From the NCBI GenBank assembly GCA_910577235.1, contig CAJTMX010000002.1, positions 62,001 to 126,000 of the forward strand: a stretch of DNA of 64,000 bases, written 5' to 3'. Positions 34,937 through 43,289 of this stretch are shown piece by piece. The DNA comes from an uncultured Acetatifactor sp. Its GTDB lineage: Bacteria; Bacillota; Clostridia; Lachnospirales; Lachnospiraceae. Position 1 is the stretch's first letter. Each line of letters begins with the position of its first letter. A program made the position numbers and the translations under genes. Under the pieces are notes generated by a model, which saw nothing but the letters and a program-made list of their open reading frames with translations, ran no database searches and was not told where the DNA came from.

Positions 34937-36604
34937 ATGCGAAGAACGGAAATAAAGCAGAACTTTGAGGCATTCTGCGGAGTTGCGGAACAGTTTGCGA
35001 CATGTATGAATGATTATCTCTATGTGTATGATATCATGAATGATACTTATTTTATCACAGAAGGCGCGGCAGAGCGGTTTGCTTTACCGGGATGTCTGTT
35101 TCATGATGTGACAGAGAATTTGAGAGCATGTGTACATCCGGATGATTTTCCCATGCTACAGGATGATCTGAATCTGCTGCTGGCAGGCGCGAAGGCGGAA
35201 CATGAGCTGCGCTACCGGTGGCTGGACAGGGACGGTGTTCCGATCTGGATCATCTGCAGAGGGCGAGTGTTGCAGGGGGAGGAAGGGCAGCCCTGGCTGA
35301 TGCTGGGCTGTATCAATGAGATCGGCCAGAAACAGAAGGCGGACAATGTCAGTGGACTGTTGGGAGTGTCTTCTTTACAGGAGCATTTAAAGCAGGCGGC
35401 CGCAATCACAGATGGATTTGTATTACGAATCGGAATTGACGATTTTAGGATTATTAATGAAAGATTGGGCGTGGACTATGGGGATAAGGTGCTGCGCCAG
35501 GTGGCACAATGTATAGAGAGACGCCTTTTGCCGGGACAAAATGTGTATCGGATGATCTCAGATGAATTCCTTGTGCTGGATGTGGTGGGTATTGACTACG
35601 AGGAGATTAAGGAACTGTACTGCAATATTCGTCAGGAAGTGGAGCAGGCTATCATCAGCTACAACTATGAAGCGGTTTACACCATTTCCGGAGGGATCGT
35701 CAATATAAGGGACATGCAGAAGGCGGATTATGAGGAGATTACCCGTTTATCCGAATTTGCTCTGGGACAGGCCAAGCGCAAGGGGAAGAATCAGGTATAT
35801 ATGTTTGACCAGAAGGATTATGAGGCGTTTCTGCGTTCAAGGGCTATCAGCAGGAGCCTGCGAAAAGCGGTGTCCAATGATTTTATGGGACTGGATCTGT
35901 ATTTTCAGCCTCTGGTCTATACCGATACGGAGGAGTTGTACGGGGCGGAGGCACTGCTGCGCTACCGGATGCCGGACGGAGAGAAGATCTCTCCTCTGGA
36001 GTTTATCCCCATACTGGAGGAGAGCGGTTTGATCCTGCCAGTGGGAAAATGGATCATACGTAAAGCGGCGGATATGTGCAAAGTATGCAGGACAAAATAC
36101 CCGCAGTTCCGCGTCAGTATCAATCTCTCCTATATTCAGTTGTCTAAGGGTCCTGTTTTCGCAGAAGTCATGGATGCGCTGAAGGAGACCGGGCTGCCGC
36201 CGGACGCTTTGATCATGGAGCTGACGGAAAGCGGCTATCTGGAGAACAGTATCAACGTTCAGAAAGCATGGAGCAAGTTTAAGGAGGCGGGTATTCAGAT
36301 CGCGCTGGATGACTTCGGAACCGGCTATTCCAATCTACAGAATATCGGACGATTTAATCCGGATATTGTGAAGATCGACAGGAGTTTTACGCTGAAAGCT
36401 TTGCAGCACAGCTATGAGCGTCAGCTTTTGAGCCACATCATCAATATGGTACATAGCATCAATCTGCGCATTGTAATAGAAGGCGTTGAGGAGAAGGAGG
36501 AACAGCAGCAGGTCATGGAGCTGGGGTCAGACTTTATCCAGGGATACTATTACAGCATGCCCTGTTCCAGAGAGGAATTTCTCAGAAAATACCGGATCGT
36601 GTAG
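34937..36604 (+). CDS. PAS-GGDEF-EAL cyclic-di-GMP protein
   Basis: A 555-residue signalling protein. A PAS-type sensor spans about residues 20-130 (VYDIMNDTYFITEGAAERF, VHPDDFPMLQ). The GGDEF-like domain (about 155-300) carries SDEFLVLD in place of GGDEF, so diguanylate cyclase activity is probably lost. The EAL domain (about 320-550) is intact by motifs: YGAEALLR, MELTESGY, ALDDFGTGYSNL, VKIDRSF and EGVEEKEE, so it should act as a phosphodiesterase. A degenerate GGDEF may bind GTP and regulate it. A TTG start at 34919 is possible, but 34937 follows GAGGGG. Confidence 0.88.
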   Translation: MRRTEIKQNFEAFCGVAEQFATCMNDYLYVYDIMNDTYFITEGAAERFALPGCLFHDVTENLRACVHPDDFPMLQDDLNLLLAGAKAEHELRYRWLDRDGVPIWIICRGRVLQGEEGQPWLMLGCINEIGQKQKADNVSGLLGVSSLQEHLKQAAAITDGFVLRIGIDDFRIINERLGVDYGDKVLRQVAQCIERRLLPGQNVYRMISDEFLVLDVVGIDYEEIKELYCNIRQEVEQAIISYNYEAVYTISGGIVNIRDMQKADYEEITRLSEFALGQAKRKGKNQVYMFDQKDYEAFLRSRAISRSLRKAVSNDFMGLDLYFQPLVYTDTEELYGAEALLRYRMPDGEKISPLEFIPILEESGLILPVGKWIIRKAADMCKVCRTKYPQFRVSINLSYIQLSKGPVFAEVMDALKETGLPPDALIMELTESGYLENSINVQKAWSKFKEAGIQIALDDFGTGYSNLQNIGRFNPDIVKIDRSFTLKALQHSYERQLLSHIINMVHSINLRIVIEGVEEKEEQQQVMELGSDFIQGYYYSMPCSREEFLRKYRIV

Positions 36605-36606
36605 TG

Positions 36607-36644
36607 AAAAGCGTGCGGCTGCTCATCAGTCCGCACGCTTTTTT
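36607..36644. terminator. Bidirectional terminator
   Basis: Arms AAAAGCGTGCGG and CCGCACGCTTTT (36607-36618, 36631-36642), with T-run to 36644 and A-run on the other side, so it can serve both the EAL gene and the convergent ECF gene. Confidence 0.88.
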
Positions 36645-36659
36645 ACGGGACAATGTACA

Positions 36660-37187
36660 TCAGTCATAGCTTTTTAGCGCGCGCCGGACACCGATCACCA
36701 CCGGAGGAATCAGCAAAATGTGGCAGATTATGCCGGGAACGGCGGTTACAAAGGCCCCGGACAGGAACATGGGGAATGTGAAAGCAGGACCTATCACCTT
36801 GCCCAGCATGAAACGGACTGCTCCCCAAACGATGCGTCCTCCCAGCATGGCTCCTATCAGAGAGACATACATATAGGGAATCTTTTTAGGCAACAGCCTC
36901 AGCAGAGCACCGGAAAGAGCGCCGTATGTGGCCAATTCAAACGACATGGCCAGACCGGTGGGAATGGCAGTGGGCGCGCCAAACAGCAGAAAACGCAGCA
37001 GCGGCGCCATAAAACCGACGACCAGGCCGTATGGCCAGCCACAGAGCAGGCCGCACAGCAGCACCGGTATATGCATGGGTGACAAGGCCTTTCCGATCTG
37101 CGGGATCTGCCCGGTAAGAAAAGGCAGTATCATACACAGGGTCAGACAGACGGCGGATAGACAGAGTTTTTGCAGATTTTTGTTCAT
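36660..37187 (-). CDS. ECF transporter S component
   Basis: A 175-residue membrane substrate-binding subunit of an energy-coupling-factor vitamin transporter. Six hydrophobic segments fit the family. The sequence GKALSPMHIPVLLCGLLCGW, with Gly and His before the second helix, and RALKSYD end are typical of the small S components. The vitamin is not apparent. The AT module lies elsewhere. The start at 37187 has AGGAAG; a longer frame upstream covers the leader. A structured leader with an attenuator precedes it. Confidence 0.78.
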   Translation of the reverse strand: MNKNLQKLCLSAVCLTLCMILPFLTGQIPQIGKALSPMHIPVLLCGLLCGWPYGLVVGFMAPLLRFLLFGAPTAIPTGLAMSFELATYGALSGALLRLLPKKIPYMYVSLIGAMLGGRIVWGAVRFMLGKVIGPAFTFPMFLSGAFVTAVPGIICHILLIPPVVIGVRRALKSYD

Positions 37188-37240
37188 ATCATTCTTCCTT
37201 TCTAATGGCAGATAGTTTCTGGCGTTTTTCCTTCCGGCAT

Positions 37241-37269
37241 AAAAAAAGCACCCGTACCCTTCGGGGCGC
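37241..37269 (-). terminator. Attenuator-type terminator in the ECF leader
   Basis: On the minus strand GCGCCC (37264-37269) and GGGTGC (37248-37253) pair around a 10-base loop and are followed by seven T (37241-37247). It lies 54 bases before the S-component start, so it would end transcription in the leader. Confidence 0.7.
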
Positions 37270-37440
37270 AGATACCTTCCTGGTAAAATAAGTAAAATGC
37301 TCCGCATTTAATCTGCTAAGCAGAGATTGCGCAGAGCGCACGGAACTAAGGTAAAACGAGTGAAATACTCTACATGTAAATAGATATACCGGGTGTGCGC
37401 CGGGGCGCATAGGTTATACGATATATGCAGGCTTCTGTCT
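37270..37440 (-). promoter_or_regulatory. Candidate structured leader RNA (riboswitch-like) of the ECF gene
   Basis: Between the attenuator and about 37440 the minus strand has several complementary segments and an approximate 24-base direct repeat at 37282-37305 and 37350-37373 (18 of 24 match, all six differences transitions). The downstream copy folds as GAGT-N5-ACTC. I cannot match it to a known riboswitch class. 37441-37638 shows no other feature. Confidence 0.4.
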
Positions 37441-37638
37441 GCCGGGCTGCTTCTGCAAGCTACGATTTACTGTATCACATATTTTAAATAAAGTCAAATA
37501 AAGTATGTCTGTGTGATTGGGAAGAGGTTTCGGCCTCTTCCTTTTATTTTGCCAACTAAAATTTTATACTAACATGTCTGCCAATTTCCAGAGAAAAGAT
37601 CGCGGAAAAAAATCCCGGAAAAAATTTTAAAATAGCTA

Positions 37639-37667
37639 TTGACATTTTCTGGCGGATGGTGTAATAT
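37639..37667 (+). promoter_or_regulatory. Promoter of tRNA-Leu(CAG)
   Basis: -35 TTGACA (37639-37644), 17-base spacer, -10 TAATAT (37662-37667), 12 bases before the tRNA. Confidence 0.8.
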
Positions 37668-37678
37668 ACATTTTGTTC

Positions 37679-37762
37679 GCAGGAGTGGCGGAATTGGCAG
37701 ACGCGCACGGTTCAGGTCCGTGTGGTGGCAACACCTTGAGGGTTCAAGTCCCTTCTCCTGCA
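37679..37762 (+). tRNA. tRNA-Leu(CAG)
   Basis: An 84-base class II tRNA: acceptor GCAGGAG/CTCCTGC with discriminator A, GGCAGACG D-arm, anticodon arm CACGG-TTCAGGT-CCGTG giving CAG, a long variable arm, and GTTCAAGTC T-loop. It has its own promoter and terminator. Confidence 0.95.
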
Positions 37763-37774
37763 TGACGAGCATCG

Positions 37775-37807
37775 AAAGAGGAAATCGAAAGATTTCTTCT
37801 TTTTTTG
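37775..37807 (+). terminator. Terminator of tRNA-Leu(CAG)
   Basis: AAGAGGAAATC pairs with GATTTCTTCTT across a GAAA tetraloop (one G-U pair) followed by T-run. Confidence 0.8.
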
Positions 37808-37968
37808 TTTCATGCATATGGCTGTAACCTTTTTCCTGCAATACTGTCTAATACAGATGTAGCCGGAACCGTGCTACAGAGCCGGTTTGATGCTCTGTAA
37901 GACGGGCTAAATACGGATTATTGCAGTGACACAGGCATGTGTCTGTAACATGCGGAAAAGAGGTAGAC

Positions 37969-39372
37969 ATGAGAAGAAAATGGGGACAGCTGTTGGGAGT
38001 CATTCTGGCAGGCAGTATGCTGGCGGGTTGCGGCCGGGCGTCTGGGGCCGGACAGCCATTGACGGCGGAAAACGGGATGCCGCCGGGTCAGGCCATGCAG
38101 ACAGGGGACGAGGAAGCCGTTGATAACCGGCAGTCTGCCGAAGATGAGGAAACCGCCGGGAGCGGACGACTAGCCGAAGGTGAGGAATCTGTGGAGAGCG
38201 AGCGTTCTGCGGGGAACGGGGAGCCTATGGCAGCAGATGACAAAGTGGGATGGAACCGGGAGGACAGCAGCGATGTGGATGCGCTGCGCGCTTTCTCCTG
38301 GCAGCTGATGACGGAAAACATGGAGCAGGAGAATCCCATATTGTCTCCCGTTTCCGCCTATCTTGCACTGGGCATGGTGGGAATGGGTGCGCAGGGGGAG
38401 ACAGAAGAGGAATTTCGGGAACTGCTGGGCAGCAATATGCCTGGGGTGTCCCAAAGGCTGATGGAGCGCTATCCCCGGGAACAGGAGGGAATGACGCTGG
38501 CCATCGCCAATTCTGCCTGGGTGGACCGGCAGCTAGCGCTGGAGGAAAAGTGGATCAGGGATGTTGAGGAGATCTTTCACGGAGAGGGCCGAAAGGGCGT
38601 ACTCTCCAGTGAGGAGGTCATGGAACAGATCAACGGATGGTGCAGTGAGAACACAGAAGGATTGGTTCCGAGGATGCTGGATAAACCGCTGGATATAACT
38701 ACCCGGCTTGTCCTGCTGGACGCGGTATATTTTAAAGGAGATTGGCTGGTACCGTTTGAGGCCGGTAAAACCATTCAGTATCCCTTTACCAAGGAGGACG
38801 GTACGGAGAAAAAAGTGGATACCATGAGCATGTGGGAGACAGACCAGAGGTATCTCCACAGTGAGCTGGGAGAGGGAGTTCTGCTGCCCTATCAGGGTGA
38901 GGATTTTGCCTATGTGGCCATATTGCCCAGGGAAGGTATGGAAGTGCGGGAACTACAGCGGCAGCTGACGCCGGAGGCGCTGGCCAAGCTGCTGGAAAGT
39001 GAAAATCAGGAGCTTTGCAATCTGCGTCTGCCCAAGTATGAGGTCAGTTTTGAACGGGAATTGAACGACAGCTTACAGGCTATGGGACTGATCCGGGCTT
39101 TTGACGACGATCAGGCGGACTTTTCCGGGCTGGAAAAAGCAGAACAGGGCAGTTCTCTCTATATAAGCTTGGTAAAGCAGAAAGCGGTATTCCGGGTGGA
39201 CGAGAAGGGGACGGAAGCTGCCGCAGTGACGATGGTGACTCTGGACAAGTGCGCGGCTCTGGTAAGTCCTCAGCCTCGGGAGCTGTATTTTGACAGGCCT
39301 TTTGTATATATGATTTTGGATACGGAGACACAGGTTCCGCTCTTTGTTGGCATTATGGACGATCCCGGCTGA
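37969..39372 (+). CDS. Lipoprotein serpin (serine protease inhibitor)
   Basis: A 467-residue surface serpin. The lipobox SMLAGC is near residue 20, followed by a Glu/Ala/Gly-rich linker to about residue 95. The serpin core has NPILSPVSAYLALGMVGMGA, LDAVYFKGDW and the C-terminal ELYFDRPFVYMILDTE. The reactive loop hinge reads VDEKGTEAAAVTMV, the small-residue hinge of inhibitory serpins. Counting from P15 puts P1 near Cys with Lys before it; which bond is used is uncertain. Gut commensals use serpins against host or bacterial proteases. The start at 37969 has AAAGAGGT. Confidence 0.88.
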   Translation: MRRKWGQLLGVILAGSMLAGCGRASGAGQPLTAENGMPPGQAMQTGDEEAVDNRQSAEDEETAGSGRLAEGEESVESERSAGNGEPMAADDKVGWNREDSSDVDALRAFSWQLMTENMEQENPILSPVSAYLALGMVGMGAQGETEEEFRELLGSNMPGVSQRLMERYPREQEGMTLAIANSAWVDRQLALEEKWIRDVEEIFHGEGRKGVLSSEEVMEQINGWCSENTEGLVPRMLDKPLDITTRLVLLDAVYFKGDWLVPFEAGKTIQYPFTKEDGTEKKVDTMSMWETDQRYLHSELGEGVLLPYQGEDFAYVAILPREGMEVRELQRQLTPEALAKLLESENQELCNLRLPKYEVSFERELNDSLQAMGLIRAFDDDQADFSGLEKAEQGSSLYISLVKQKAVFRVDEKGTEAAAVTMVTLDKCAALVSPQPRELYFDRPFVYMILDTETQVPLFVGIMDDPG

Positions 39373-39498
39373 CGGGACGCGGCGTGATTTATATATATTT
39401 AACTTTTTTTTCCTGACAATATCTGGTATGATATAGAAAGCAGATTTTTGAATGTTTTGGCAATACTCATTCTAGGAAAAGAAAGAGGGAATATACTG

Positions 39499-40116
39499 AT
39501 GAACAGGGTAAAGCGGATCAGGAAACAGACGGACAACCGTTTCTTAAATCTCTATGAATTTGAGGCGGAGCACAGGGACGGGAAGACGACGCCGTATTTT
39601 GTGGCCTCCCGGGCAGGAAACCGGGAAGAACTAAAGGCTCTGTGCCATGATGAGCACTCGGACGGGGTGATCATCTACGCTGTCTATGGGGAAAAGAAGG
39701 ATAAAGTGGTGTTGGTCCGCCAGTTCCGCTACCCGATCAACGATTATATTTACGAGTTTCCCGCCGGGCTGGTGGAGCAGGGGGAGGATATGTTCGATGC
39801 CGGCGTCCGGGAGATCTATGAGGAGACCGGGCTGAAATTCACCCCCAAAAAGGTGGACAGGGCATATGCCAAGCCCTATTATACCACAGTGGGTATGACG
39901 GACGAGTGCTGCGGCACGGTGTACGGTTACTGTGAGGGTACGCCCAGCAACAGCCACCAGGAGGACTCGGAGGACATCCAGATCGTGCTGGCGGACAGAG
40001 AGGAGTGCAGGCGGATATTGCGGGAGGAGAATGTAGCGATCATGTGCGCCTACATGTTGATGCATTTCATCCACAGCGCGGAAGAAGATCCGCTGGCTTT
40101 TACGGAAGAGATATGA
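39499..40116 (+). CDS. Nudix hydrolase, ADP-ribose pyrophosphatase type
   Basis: A 205-residue enzyme. The Nudix box is GLVEQGEDMFDAGVREIYEE followed by TGL, preceded by the VRQFRYPINDYIYEFPAG segment typical of ADP-ribose/NDP-sugar pyrophosphatases. A GMTDE motif follows, as in that subgroup. It should split ADP-ribose or a sugar nucleotide. The start at 39499 follows GAGGGA by 11 bases; a longer frame begins at 39448. The acyltransferase-like gene follows after 19 bases. Confidence 0.85.
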   Translation: MNRVKRIRKQTDNRFLNLYEFEAEHRDGKTTPYFVASRAGNREELKALCHDEHSDGVIIYAVYGEKKDKVVLVRQFRYPINDYIYEFPAGLVEQGEDMFDAGVREIYEETGLKFTPKKVDRAYAKPYYTTVGMTDECCGTVYGYCEGTPSNSHQEDSEDIQIVLADREECRRILREENVAIMCAYMLMHFIHSAEEDPLAFTEEI

Positions 40117-40135
40117 AGATAGGGAGGTGAGCGAT

Positions 40136-41443
40136 ATGGCGGCGGAGCAAAAGCGTACAGAGGATTGGTATCGGCTGGATCTGTCGGCCATCGTTTATCC
40201 CACACTACAGCGGCGGGATTTTTCCTCCGTGTACCGGCTGTCGGTTGTCCTGAAGGAGGAGATAGACCCGGATGTATTGCAGCAGGCGGTGGATCAGGTC
40301 ATGCCCCGTTTTCCCACTTACAAGGCGGCCATACGAAAGGGAGTATTCTGGCGGTATCTGGAGCCGAACAACAGGCCCGGTCCCTTTGTACAGCCGGATG
40401 TGAAAAACCCCTGCCAGCCCATGCATTTTAAAGTCAACAACCGTTATCTGGTGCGGTTTTACTATTACGGAGGGCGGATTGCCCTGGAGGCCCATCACAG
40501 CCTGGGGGACGGCACCGGCGGCATGTGTCTGCTGATGACGGTGACGGCCCGGTATCTGTATCTGAAATATCAGGCGCATATCAGACCGGAGGGCTTTGTA
40601 CTGGATATCGGCAGTCCGCCGGACCCGGAGGAACTGGAGGACGCGTACATGCGGTACGCCAATGCGAAGGTGTGTCCGCCCAGGCCGGGAGAAAAGGCGT
40701 TCCGGGTCAGAGGCACGATGGAGCCTTTTTATACATTAAATATCGTAGACGGGATCATGTCGGTAAGCCAGGTGGTGAAGGTGGCCAAGGGTTATCAGGC
40801 CACGGTGACCGAGTACCTCAACGCAGTTCTGATCTATGCGCTGATGCAGAAACAGGAGCAGGAGAAGAGCCGCAGACAGAAACCGGTGAAGATTGCAATG
40901 CCCGTAAACCTGCGTCGTTTTTTTCCCTCAAAGACGCTGCGGAACTTTATCACCATGATCTATCCGGGGATAGATCCCAGACTGGGGGAATACACTTTTG
41001 CGGAGATCGTGGAGCAGGTGCATCACTATATGCGCTATTATCTGAACGAAAAACTGCTGCGGGGAGATATCACCACCAACGCGGCTACCCAGCGCCATCC
41101 ACTGATCCGTGTGGTGCCCCTTTTTATCAAGGATTTTGTGGTGCGGCAGTTCTATACCAAGGTGCAGGATAAGAATTCTTCCGCCGGACTGACCAATATG
41201 GGGGCGCTGCGGGTGCCGGATGGCATGAAACCCTATATCCGGCGATTTGATATCTATATGGGTCAGCCATTTTCCTCCAGGACCAACTGCGCGATCATCA
41301 GCTACGAGGATGTGCTGACCGTGAATTTCGCCAGCAGTATCATCGAGGCGGATGTGGAGCGGTACTTTTTCAGAAAGCTGGTACAGGACGGCATCCATGT
41401 GAAGATCGAGAGCAATCGGGCATATGCGGAACCCGGAATATAA
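40136..41443 (+). CDS. Condensation-fold acyltransferase-like protein
   Basis: A 435-residue protein with the active-site motif HHSLGDGTGG near residue 124, equivalent to HHxxxDG of condensation, wax-ester synthase and alcohol acetyltransferase enzymes. Later family marks include KIAMPVNLRRFFPSKTLRNF and a C-terminal IISYEDVLTVNFASS. It would transfer an acyl group to an unknown alcohol or amine. The ATG at 40136 has GGAGG 8 bases upstream. It forms a set with the zinc-ribbon membrane protein and alpha/beta hydrolase that follow. Confidence 0.75.
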   Translation: MAAEQKRTEDWYRLDLSAIVYPTLQRRDFSSVYRLSVVLKEEIDPDVLQQAVDQVMPRFPTYKAAIRKGVFWRYLEPNNRPGPFVQPDVKNPCQPMHFKVNNRYLVRFYYYGGRIALEAHHSLGDGTGGMCLLMTVTARYLYLKYQAHIRPEGFVLDIGSPPDPEELEDAYMRYANAKVCPPRPGEKAFRVRGTMEPFYTLNIVDGIMSVSQVVKVAKGYQATVTEYLNAVLIYALMQKQEQEKSRRQKPVKIAMPVNLRRFFPSKTLRNFITMIYPGIDPRLGEYTFAEIVEQVHHYMRYYLNEKLLRGDITTNAATQRHPLIRVVPLFIKDFVVRQFYTKVQDKNSSAGLTNMGALRVPDGMKPYIRRFDIYMGQPFSSRTNCAIISYEDVLTVNFASSIIEADVERYFFRKLVQDGIHVKIESNRAYAEPGI

Positions 41444-41490
41444 GGCTCTAAAACAGCATATGCGGAACTCTGAATAAGAAAGGCGGAACA

Positions 41491-42195
41491 ATGTCATATT
41501 GTGTAAACTGCGGTGTGGAACTGGACGGTGCCCTGGAGCAATGTCCGCTGTGCAACACACCTGTGATCAATCCGCGGGAGTTATCCCGCCAAAAAAGCAA
41601 GTCCCCCTTTCCGGCGGAAAAAGGAACGGTGGAGACGATCCGGCGCAAGGATCTGGGCATACTGACTTCCAGTATTCTCGGGGCCACGGCAGTGGCATGC
41701 GGCGTATTGAATCTGCTGGTGTTCACCGGAGTGGCATGGTCGTTGGCCGTCATTGGCGCCTGCCTGCTGGTGTGGGTCATGATGGTGCCGCTGGTGATCG
41801 ACAGCCGCCAGCCCATCTATCTTTCCCTGCTGTTTGACGGAGTGGCCTGCGGGCTGTATCTCTTTATGCTGAGCTTTCTCACAGCCGGGCAGGAATGGAT
41901 GTGGGGGCTGGGGATTCCCATTGTGATCCTGGCCACGGTAATCTCTGAACTGCTGACCATATGCATTAAGAACCTGCCAAGCTCCTTTTTAACCAACGCC
42001 CTGTATGTGGTGAACGCGGTGGGGCTGCTCTGCCTGGGGCTTGAGATATTGATCGATCTGTATGTGTCAGAGCACATTGCGCTGAGCTGGTCCGCGGTGG
42101 TGCTGACCGTGATGATCTGTGTGGACGCCATGCTGATCACTGTACTGTCCAGAAGGCGGCTGCGCAATGAGGTGCGCAGAAGACTGCACTTTTAA
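41491..42195 (+). CDS. Zinc-ribbon membrane protein (DUF6320-like)
   Basis: A 234-residue protein. An N-terminal zinc ribbon (CVNCG, CPLC) is followed by a linker and about six membrane helices. It stands directly after the condensation-type enzyme and before the hydrolase; I recall DUF6320 with this arrangement, but this is from pattern memory. The function is unknown; a role in presenting or exporting the acyltransferase product is guesswork. Confidence 0.68.
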   Translation: MSYCVNCGVELDGALEQCPLCNTPVINPRELSRQKSKSPFPAEKGTVETIRRKDLGILTSSILGATAVACGVLNLLVFTGVAWSLAVIGACLLVWVMMVPLVIDSRQPIYLSLLFDGVACGLYLFMLSFLTAGQEWMWGLGIPIVILATVISELLTICIKNLPSSFLTNALYVVNAVGLLCLGLEILIDLYVSEHIALSWSAVVLTVMICVDAMLITVLSRRRLRNEVRRRLHF

Positions 42196-42226
42196 TCGAG
42201 ATACGAAACTCTAATTGGAGGATACA

Positions 42227-43126
42227 ATGGGAAAAAAGGTAAGCAGCCGTAATCAGCGTCTGATGCAGCTGGTCAGGCGGGCCCACGGGTTGGTGGAAAA
42301 CCCCGATATCGAGAAACACAGGCAGTCCCAGAACCATATCGGAGAGATATTGGGCAATACCAGAGAAATACATTATGAGGAAATAAAGATCGGTGAGATG
42401 GACGCAGAGTGGGTGTCGGTGAACCGCGCGCACATGAAAAAATACGTGATCCTGTACTGCCACGGCGGCGGGTATTCCACGGGCAGCCGCAAGTATGCCC
42501 GCACGCTGACATCCAAGCTGGCTTCTTCCACTTTTATGGACGTGCTGTGTTTTGACTACAGGCTTGCTCCGGAATATCCCTATCCGGCGGCTCTGGAGGA
42601 TGCGCTGAAAGCATGGGATTATCTGATGCTGCTGGGCTATGGGGCCAGAGAGGTGATCGTGGCGGGGGACTCCGCCGGAGGTAACATGGCGCTGGCATTG
42701 GTATTGCAGCTAAAGAGTCAGCGGCGTCTTCTCCCCAGAGGGCTGGTGCTCATGTCGCCATGGACGGACCTGACCTCATCGGGGGAATCCTTTCAGGCCA
42801 GGGCGGAGGTTGACCCGGTGCTGAACGCGGAATATATTGACCGCATGATACAGGCATACGCCCAGGGGCAGGATATGGAAGATCCGCTGATCTCCCCGCT
42901 CTTTGGAGATTTTGAAGACTTCCCGCCCGCCTGTATCCAGGTGGGAGACAATGAGATCCTCTACAGCGATGCCCGGCGTTTGTATCTGCGGATGCTGGAA
43001 AAGCATGTTTCGGTGCGGTTTGAACATTTTCCGGGGATGTGGCATGTGTTTCAGATGTCTCCTTTCAAGACGGCTTATGAGGCCATGGACCGTATCGCGG
43101 GATTTATCTATGATATATGCAGATGA
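42227..43126 (+). CDS. Alpha/beta hydrolase, HSL type
   Basis: A 299-residue esterase-like enzyme. The oxyanion motif CHGGGYSTGS is near residue 80, the nucleophile elbow GDSAGGNMAL near 150, Asp in DNEILYS and His in MWHVFQM. This matches the hormone-sensitive-lipase family. It is the third gene of the acyltransferase set and would hydrolyse or recycle an ester. The start at 42227 has TTGGAGGA. A terminator follows. Confidence 0.85.
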   Translation: MGKKVSSRNQRLMQLVRRAHGLVENPDIEKHRQSQNHIGEILGNTREIHYEEIKIGEMDAEWVSVNRAHMKKYVILYCHGGGYSTGSRKYARTLTSKLASSTFMDVLCFDYRLAPEYPYPAALEDALKAWDYLMLLGYGAREVIVAGDSAGGNMALALVLQLKSQRRLLPRGLVLMSPWTDLTSSGESFQARAEVDPVLNAEYIDRMIQAYAQGQDMEDPLISPLFGDFEDFPPACIQVGDNEILYSDARRLYLRMLEKHVSVRFEHFPGMWHVFQMSPFKTAYEAMDRIAGFIYDICR

Positions 43127-43129
43127 CAT

Positions 43130-43172
43130 ATCATCCATATGTCCGGTGGGGGCATGTGGATGATACTTTTTT
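43130..43172 (+). terminator. Rho-independent terminator
   Basis: Arms ATCATCCATATG (43130-43141) and CATGTGGATGAT (43153-43164, one G-U pair) are followed by TTTTTT. Confidence 0.85.
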
Positions 43173-43289
43173 ATAAAAGAAAAAGGATTTTAAAAAATAT
43201 TGCAGAATATATCAAGTAGGAGACTGTGTGAACTGAAAATGGTGAGAGCGGACTGATGCAGGAGAACCTGCAGGAAAGGCAGAGTGCAG

